From positions 682,001-746,000 of the forward strand of contig CAVXVZ010000003.1 in NCBI GenBank assembly GCA_963765375.1: a stretch of 64,000 bases of DNA. Direction: 5' to 3'. The notes under the pieces are model-generated. The model was not told where the DNA came from, did no database searches, and saw nothing but the letters and a program-made list of their open reading frames with translations. Positions 58,969 to 64,000 of this stretch are shown here, piece by piece. The stretch's first letter is position 1, and the number at the start of each line of letters is the position of its first letter. The translations under genes and the position numbers were made by a program. The stretch comes from Roseiarcus sp963765375 (GTDB lineage: Bacteria; Pseudomonadota; Alphaproteobacteria; Rhizobiales; Beijerinckiaceae).

Positions 58969-59000
58969 GCCGCGAATTCTTCGGAATTCGCGGCTTTTTT
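58969..59000 (+). terminator. Rho-independent terminator after lon
   Basis: A perfect 11-bp stem, GCCGCGAATTC / GAATTCGCGGC, closes a TTCG tetraloop (58980-58983) and is followed by TTTTTT (58995-59000). It lies 70 bp past the lon stop and separates lon from hupB. Confidence 0.93.
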
Positions 59001-59264
59001 CTGCTGCGGAGCAGTTTTAGGCGGCAAAAGCGCTCTTTTTTCGCCCGCCGTCCCGGCAAACGCTTGCGTTCCTTGGGCGAAACGGCGAGCTATGGATCGA
59101 ACTCTGCTGTCGATTCGCTTGGGGCGGCGATGGGCGCCTTCAAGGGGGAGGGACGAGTATGAGCGCGCGGTGGCGCGAGTCGCCGTGTCACGGAGGCGCT
59201 GGAGGCGCCGCACTTCAGAACCGGCGCCGACAACCGAGCGCCGCATTCGAACGGAGAGGCCATA

Positions 59265-59555
59265 ATGAATAAGCTTGAGCTCGTCGATCATATCGCTACG
59301 GAAGCGGAATTGACCAAGGTCGCCGCCGCCGCCGCGCTCGAGGCCGTGCTTGAGGGGATCGAGAAAACATTGAAGAAAGGCGAGGAAGTGCGTCTGGTCG
59401 GATTCGGCACCTTCTCCGTGCGCGAGCGCGCGGCCGGAAAGGGGCGCAATCCAGCAACCGGCAAGGAAATCAAAATCGCCGCGTCGAGGAACGCGCGTTT
59501 CAAGCCCGGCGCGGCGCTGAAGGCGAGCCTTAACAAGAAATCGGCCAAGAAATAA
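59265..59555 (+). CDS. hupB: HU-family DNA-binding protein
   Basis: This 96-residue protein begins MNKLELVDHIATEAELTKVA and has GFGTFSVRERAAGKGRNPAT, the beta-arm with the intercalating Pro in RNPATG. It bends DNA and organises the nucleoid. Position after lon is conserved in many proteobacteria. GGAGAGGCC precedes the ATG. Confidence 0.95.
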   Translation: MNKLELVDHIATEAELTKVAAAAALEAVLEGIEKTLKKGEEVRLVGFGTFSVRERAAGKGRNPATGKEIKIAASRNARFKPGAALKASLNKKSAKK

Positions 59556-59723
59556 TTCGATTCCACGCGTTCTGCGACCCCTCTGGGGGAAGTCGCGGGG
59601 CAGCCACCGGGGCCGCCCGTCGCCTGCATACGCTCTTGACGACCGCCGCCCGCTCACGCTTGGCGAGCCTGCCGCGAGCCTGTAGTGTCGGGAATTGCCG
59701 GACCCAGAGTGCGGCGGCGACAA

Positions 59724-59799
59724 GGGCGGTTAGCTCAGTTGGCAGAGCATCTCGTTTACACCGAGAGGGTCGGCGGTTCGAGCCCGTCACCGCCCACCA
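59724..59799 (+). tRNA. tRNA-Val (anticodon TAC)
   Basis: The acceptor GGGCGGT pairs with ACCGCCC, then A and an encoded CCA. The D-arm is GCTCAGTTGGCAGAGC, the anticodon stem TCTCG/CGAGA with loop TTTACAC, and the T-arm has TTCGAGC. The length is 76 nt. Confidence 0.97.
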
Positions 59800-59843
59800 G
59801 CCACGGGCGCTTTCGGGCGCTGTCGGCGCTGGCCGCGGCCTTC

Positions 59844-60486
59844 ATGCTCGGCGGGATTGCGCTCACGCCTGCTGCGGCGCAGGAGCGCGGCGGGGCGATG
59901 AGTTTCCATGTCGCGCCGCTCGAATTCCCGCGAATGCGGCAAACATTGTCCCGATGTCATCGTCGCCGACGGCGTCATCGAGGCCGAGACGCCTCAAGCC
60001 TTCGTCGATTTCCTCAAATCGGGCAGCGCCGACACCAAGTTGCGGCGGATCGTCTTTTTCAACTCCCGAGGCGGCAATGTCGTCGCCTCGATGGTCTTCG
60101 GCCACATTTTGCGGGGGCTGCGCATCGCCGGCGTCGTCGGACGGTTCGATGCGGGCGGTGATCCCGGCCCGTTCGTTGGCGAATGCCTGTCTGCCTGCGT
60201 CTACGCGCTGATGGGCGCGGTGCGCCGGGTCGCGCCTCCCGGCAGCGAAGTCGGGCTTCATCGGATGTCGATCGTTGAGAGCCAAGGGGGCGGCTTTTTG
60301 CGGCCGCCGCAGGTGACGCGCAGTTTTGCGGATCCGCCGATGGTCGCCGTGCTTGGACGCTATGCGCGCCGAATGGGGATCGACCCAGCGCTCGTGCGCA
60401 CGGCCGAGTCGCTGCCGCCCGACACCGTCCATGTGCTGTCGCGCGAAGAGATGCGGCGCTGGTCACTGGCCACAAGCCAATTTTAG
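59844..60486 (+). CDS. exported Clp-protease-like (COG3904-type) protein, frameshifted
   Basis: The first frame encodes a signal peptide (LSALAAAFMLGGIALTPAAA, cleavage after AAAQ) and MSFHVAPLEF. From 59930 the +1 frame gives RECGKHCPDVIVADGVIE, then FFNSRGGNVVASMVFGHILR, GECLSACVYALMG and LHRMSIVES. Removing one C of CCC at 59927-59929 joins them. The crotonase/ClpP-like fold keeps an SAC element with Ser in the nucleophile position and a downstream His (GLHRM). The function is unknown, probably periplasmic. The ATG at 59844 leaves a short signal peptide; the true start may be a little upstream, close to the tRNA end. Confidence 0.72.
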
Positions 60487-60623
60487 TCCCCGGGAGGGCG
60501 AGCACGTCGCACAACCCAGGCGATGAGCCCGGCCCCCGCAACATCGCGCGAGCGGCCGGGCGCTTGCGCGCATGCGATCCTTGACTTGGGCGCGCGCGTG
60601 GCTTATCGCGCTCCGTCTCCCGC

Positions 60624-60700
<77 letters not shown>

Positions 60701-60961
60701 TTCTCTCGACTACTTACCGACAGTCTGGTTTCGGCCGGCTGGCGATTCACGTTCGCCTTCCGGCCGTGCTGGGAAGGGATTGATCGGGTCCCTTCGCGTG
60801 CGGCGCGCCGTGGGCCTCAGCGGGTCATGCCGGCGAATTAGGTCCTTTCGCCTTGCATGCTCCGCTGCACTGCGATACGCCTTCAGCGACACGCGCGGAG
60901 CGTCCGCCGTTTGGACGAAGATCGCTCGCGTTCGCCTGGTCGCAACCTGAAGAGCAAGGCC

Positions 60962-61327
60962 ATGCCTAGCCTCATTTCCGATTACCTGCCGCTGGTCGTG
61001 TTCATAATTCTCGCCGCGCTGATCGGCGGCGCGCTGATGATCGCGCCTTTCCTGGTGGCTTACCGGGCTCCCGACGCGGAGAAACTTTCGCCCTACGAAT
61101 GCGGTTTTCCTCCGTTTGACGACGCGCGCATGCGCTTCGACGCTCGCTTTTACTTGGTCTCGCTCCTCTTCATTATCTTCGATCTGGAAGTGGCGTTCCT
61201 GTTTCCTTGGGCGATCGTTTTCCACGACCTTGGCGCGCTCGGATTCTGGTCGATGATGTTGTTCCTGGGGGTGCTCACCATCGGATTTGTGTACGAATGG
61301 AACAAAGGAGCGCTGGAATGGGATTGA
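60962..61327 (+). CDS. nuoA: NADH-quinone oxidoreductase subunit A
   Basis: This 121-residue protein has three membrane helices (LPLVVFIILAALIGGALMI, ARFYLVSLLFIIFDLEVAFL, FWSMMLFLGVLTIGFVY) and the conserved loop KLSPYECGFPPFDDAR with the Cys that reports the active/deactive state. It is the first gene of the complex I operon. The next gene overlaps it by 10 bp. Confidence 0.96.
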   Translation: MPSLISDYLPLVVFIILAALIGGALMIAPFLVAYRAPDAEKLSPYECGFPPFDDARMRFDARFYLVSLLFIIFDLEVAFLFPWAIVFHDLGALGFWSMMLFLGVLTIGFVYEWNKGALEWD

Positions 61328-61893
61328 GCGCCAGCTCGACCGCCGCGCTTGGCGCGACGGATTTCCTTGATCCACTGACCGGCAGGCCGCTCCGGCCCGA
61401 AGACCGATACTTCGGCTCGATCAGCGACGAACTCGCCGACAAGGGGTTTCTCGTCACCACGACCGACGACCTCATCCAATGGGCGCGCACTGGCTCGCTA
61501 ATGTGGATGACTTTTGGCCTTGCCTGCTGCGCTGTCGAGATGATGCAGCTGTCGATGCCGCGCTATGACGTCGAGCGGTTCGGCTTCGCGCCGCGCGGGA
61601 GCCCGCGCCAGTCGGATGTGATGATCGTGGCGGGGACGCTGACCAACAAGATGGCTCCCGCGCTGCGGAAGGTTTACGACCAGATGCCGGAACCGCGTTA
61701 CGTCATCTCGATGGGCTCGTGCGCCAATGGCGGCGGCTATTACCATTATTCCTATTCGGTGGTGCGAGGATGCGACCGCATCGTGCCGGTGGATATCTAC
61801 GTGCCGGGCTGTCCTCCCACCGCTGAAGCGCTGCTTTACGGGGTGTTGATGCTCCAGAAGAAGATCCGGCGCACGGGCACGATTGAACGCTGA
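61318..61893 (+). CDS. nuoB: NADH-quinone oxidoreductase subunit B
   Basis: This 191-residue protein carries iron-sulfur cluster N2 with ligands in FGLACCAVEMM (tandem Cys), ISMGSCANGGG and YVPGCPPTAE. The start at ATG 61318 is inside the nuoA end. N2 passes electrons to quinone. Confidence 0.97.
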   Translation: MGLSASSTAALGATDFLDPLTGRPLRPEDRYFGSISDELADKGFLVTTTDDLIQWARTGSLMWMTFGLACCAVEMMQLSMPRYDVERFGFAPRGSPRQSDVMIVAGTLTNKMAPALRKVYDQMPEPRYVISMGSCANGGGYYHYSYSVVRGCDRIVPVDIYVPGCPPTAEALLYGVLMLQKKIRRTGTIER

Positions 61894-61934
61894 GGAAACG
61901 CCGGAGCGCTGAAGAGGCCGGAGTGTCGGGGTGA

Positions 61935-62534
61935 ATGGACGACCAACTTGAGACCATCGCAGCGAAACTCGCCGCCGCGGCGCCCGGCGCGGTGCTGGAG
62001 TCCACTTTCGCATTCGGCGAGCTGACGCTGACCGTCGATCCAGCGCACATCACTGAAACGCTGCAATTCCTGCGCGACGATCCCGCGGCCCAGTTCGTTT
62101 CGATCATCGACATCTCGGGGGCCGATTATCCGGAGCGCGAGAAGCGGTTCGACGTCGTCTATCATTTGCTGGCGCCGAAGCTGAACCGGCGGGTCAGGAT
62201 CAAGGTCGCGACCGACGAAGACACGCCGATCGCGAGTGCGACGGCTGTCTATCCGGGGGCGGACTGGTACGAGCGCGAGGTTTATGACCTGTTCGGCGTG
62301 CTGTTCGATGGCCATCCGGACTTGCGGCGCATTCTGACCGATTACGGCTTCGAAGGTCACCCGCTGCGCAAGGACTTTCCGATGACCGGTTTTGTCGAGG
62401 TCCGCTACGACGACGGAGAAAAGCGGGTGCGTTACGAGCCCGTGCGACTCAATCAGGAATTCCGCCGGTTCGATTTCCTGAGCCCGTGGGAAGGCGCGCC
62501 GTTGCCCGGGGATGAGAAGACCAAGGGGCAGTAG
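61935..62534 (+). CDS. nuoC: NADH-quinone oxidoreductase subunit C
   Basis: This 199-residue 30-kDa-type subunit has the family signature YEREVYDLFGVLFDGHPDLR and the following DYGFEGHPLRKDFPMTGFVE. It belongs to the peripheral arm near the quinone site. It is separate from nuoD, unlike the fused form in enterobacteria. Confidence 0.96.
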   Translation: MDDQLETIAAKLAAAAPGAVLESTFAFGELTLTVDPAHITETLQFLRDDPAAQFVSIIDISGADYPEREKRFDVVYHLLAPKLNRRVRIKVATDEDTPIASATAVYPGADWYEREVYDLFGVLFDGHPDLRRILTDYGFEGHPLRKDFPMTGFVEVRYDDGEKRVRYEPVRLNQEFRRFDFLSPWEGAPLPGDEKTKGQ

Positions 62535-62544
62535 GGAATAAGCA

Positions 62545-63735
62545 GTGACCGACCAGAACCTCCGCAACTTCTCCATCAACTTCGGGCCGCAGCATCCGGC
62601 GGCGCACGGCGTATTGCGCCTTGTGCTCGAGCTCGACGGCGAGGTGGTTGAGCGCGTCGACCCGCATATCGGCCTTCTGCATCGCGGCACCGAGAAATTG
62701 ATGGAGGCGCGAACCTATCTGCAGAACGTCCCCTATCTCGACCGGCTCGATTATGTCGCGCCGATGAATCAGGAACACGCCTATGCACTGGCGGTCGAGC
62801 GGCTGCTGGGCATTTCCATTCCCCGCCGCGCGCAGCTGATCCGCGTGCTCTATTGCGAAATCGGCCGCCTGCTCTCGCATCTGCTCCAGATTACGACCCA
62901 AGCGAACGACGTGGGAGCGATGACCCCAATTCTCTGGGGGTTCGAGGAGCGCGAGAAATTGATGGTGTTCTACGAGCGCGCGAGCGGCTCGCGCATGCAC
63001 GCGGCCTACTTCCGTCCGGGCGGCGTCCACGAGGATCTGCCGCGCAAGCTCATCGACGACATCGAGGCTTTCTGCGATCCTTTCCTCGGCGTCTGCGACG
63101 ATATGGAAACCCTGCTCACCGGAAATCGCATCTTCAAGCAGCGCAATGTCGACATCGGCGTCATTAAGCTCGCCGACGCTTGGGCATGGGGCTTCTCGGG
63201 CGTGATGGTGCGCGGCTCCGGGGCCGCGTGGGACTTGCGCAAGGCGCAGCCTTATGAGTGCTATGAGGAAATGGACTTCGACATTCCCATCGGCAAGAAC
63301 GGCGACTGCTACGACCGTTATGTGATCCGGATGGAGGAGATGCGCCAGTCGGTAAAGATCATGAGGCAGTGCTGCGAAAAGCTCAATTCGGCCGGCGGCG
63401 AAGGGCCGGTGAGGACCGACGACGGCAAGGTTGCGCCGCCACAGCGCGCTAAGATGAAGAGGTCGATGGAGGCGCTCATCCATCATTTCAAGCTCTACAC
63501 CGAGGGCTACAAGGTGCCGCCCGGCGAAGTCTACGCCGCGGTCGAGGCGCCGAAGGGCGAGTTTGGCGTCTATCTGGTCTCCGACGGCTCCAACAAGCCT
63601 TATCGCGTAAAGCTCCGCGCACCCGGCTTCGCCCATCTTCAAGCGATGGACTTCATGTGTCGCAAACACATGCTCGCCGACGTCAGCGCCATCCTCGGGT
63701 CGCTCGACATCGTGTTCGGGGAGGTCGACCGATGA
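62545..63735 (+). CDS. nuoD: NADH-quinone oxidoreductase subunit D
   Basis: This 396-residue 49-kDa subunit begins at GTG 62545. It contains FGPQHPAAHGVLRLVLELDG and LHRGTEKLMEARTYLQNVPY, lines the quinone chamber, and ends DIVFGEVDR. It starts 10 bp after nuoC. Confidence 0.96.
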   Translation: MTDQNLRNFSINFGPQHPAAHGVLRLVLELDGEVVERVDPHIGLLHRGTEKLMEARTYLQNVPYLDRLDYVAPMNQEHAYALAVERLLGISIPRRAQLIRVLYCEIGRLLSHLLQITTQANDVGAMTPILWGFEEREKLMVFYERASGSRMHAAYFRPGGVHEDLPRKLIDDIEAFCDPFLGVCDDMETLLTGNRIFKQRNVDIGVIKLADAWAWGFSGVMVRGSGAAWDLRKAQPYECYEEMDFDIPIGKNGDCYDRYVIRMEEMRQSVKIMRQCCEKLNSAGGEGPVRTDDGKVAPPQRAKMKRSMEALIHHFKLYTEGYKVPPGEVYAAVEAPKGEFGVYLVSDGSNKPYRVKLRAPGFAHLQAMDFMCRKHMLADVSAILGSLDIVFGEVDR

Positions 63736-63776
63736 CCGAAGCCGAGCCTTCGGCGCATTCGAGGACGAGCTGACCG

Positions 63777-64000
63777 ATGTCCGTCCGCCGCCTCGCCGAG
63801 GAACAGCCGACAAGCTTCGAGTTCACGCCTGAGAACAAGGCGTGGGCGGAGAAGGAGCTCGCCAAATATCCTCCGGCCGGCAGGCGTCGGCGGTGCTCGC
63901 GCTGTTGTGGCGCGCACAGAAGCAAAACGGCTACTGGCTGCCGAGGCCGGCGATCGAGACGGTCGCGGCGATGCTCGACATGCCCAATATCCGCGTGCTG
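63777..64000 (+). CDS. nuoE: NADH-quinone oxidoreductase subunit E, partial and frameshifted
   Basis: ATG 63777 begins MSVRRLAEEQPTSFEFTPEN, then AWAEKELAKYP. From about 63877 the sequence continues in another frame as GRQASAVLALLWRAQKQNGY and IETVAAMLDMPNIRVL, the typical start of the 24-kDa [2Fe-2S] subunit. Adding one G to the GG at 63875-63876 restores the frame. The gene runs off the window before its cluster cysteines. As nuoE is needed for complex I, a sequencing error is the simplest explanation. Confidence 0.88.
   Translation, partial: MSVRRLAEEQPTSFEFTPENKAWAEKELAKYPPAGRRRRCSRCCGAHRSKTATGCRGRRSRRSRRCSTCPISAC

Noticed and set aside
59575..59610. Terminator after hupB
   Set aside because: A weak GCGACCCC/GGGGGAAGTCGC hairpin exists but no T run follows, so I leave it out.
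63732..63773. 13-codon frame between nuoD and nuoE
   Set aside because: Too short, with no ribosome site of its own; likely just the intergenic spacer, which can fold as CCGAAG/CTTCGG.

Overview
The window is high-GC chromosomal DNA from an alphaproteobacterium, most likely of the order Hyphomicrobiales (Rhizobiales). Three things support this: the SOS box upstream of uvrA has the alphaproteobacterial form GTTC-N7-GTTC, the right end carries the order tig-clpP-clpX-lon-hupB-(tRNAs)-nuoABCDE, and many small families (DUF2218, DUF2252, DUF899, MAPEG, PRC-barrel) are typical of that order. Two PEP-CTERM proteins suggest an exosortase and an exopolysaccharide or biofilm surface system elsewhere in the genome. 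The genus is not determined. There is no rRNA, CRISPR array or prophage.

Layout. 1-13.8 kb: a gamma-glutamylcyclotransferase-like gene, a Gfo/Idh/MocA oxidoreductase, an EmrAB-type efflux pair, an alpha/beta hydrolase plus SDR divergent from a LysR regulator that is split by an IS110/IS1111-type element, a CDF metal exporter with a triple C-terminal domain, glyoxalase I, a second hydrolase and rarA. 13.8-18.2 kb: a PEP-CTERM protein, an IS256-family element and a TPR-sulfotransferase beheaded at that element. 18-26.4 kb: coaD, DUF2218, OsmC, a benzoylformate-decarboxylase-like enzyme, gyrA, MAPEG, SDR and glutathione peroxidase. 26.5-31.7 kb: a second IS1111-type element sitting in the last codons of a doxDA-like gene, a tiny cysteine-rich secreted protein, DUF2252 and ssb. 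32-38.8 kb: SOS-controlled uvrA, followed by a small cargo of two toxin-antitoxin pairs and an IS1182-family element; a second copy of the uvrA 3' end lies on the far side. 39-46.7 kb: another PEP-CTERM protein, a sulfotransferase, a GST/TetR pair and a TetR-controlled VOC-VOC-DUF899-YciI operon behind a perfect 20-bp palindrome. 46.7-50.6 kb: two IS1182-family elements joined head to tail at a shared CTAG, and a CorA stub. 50.6-64 kb: a multicopper-oxidase fold without most copper ligands, tRNA-Leu, then the proteostasis cluster (trigger factor, ClpP, ClpX, Lon), HU, tRNA-Val, a secreted Clp-like protein, tRNA-Asp and the start of the respiratory complex I operon.

Three cross-cutting observations stand out. 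(1) The two IS110-family elements can be excised on paper to restore intact reading frames exactly. They share terminal architecture and a 78-nt conserved block 3' of the transposase that is the best candidate for a bridge/seeker RNA. (2) Fragments of gene ends (uvrA tail, coaD tail, doxD head) are duplicated next to or near the parent genes, marking recombination junctions. (3) At least nine genes, including tig and nuoE, carry single-base indels, mostly in short homopolymers. This pattern looks more like residual sequencing error than biology, so most of these frameshifts should not be read as true pseudogenes.
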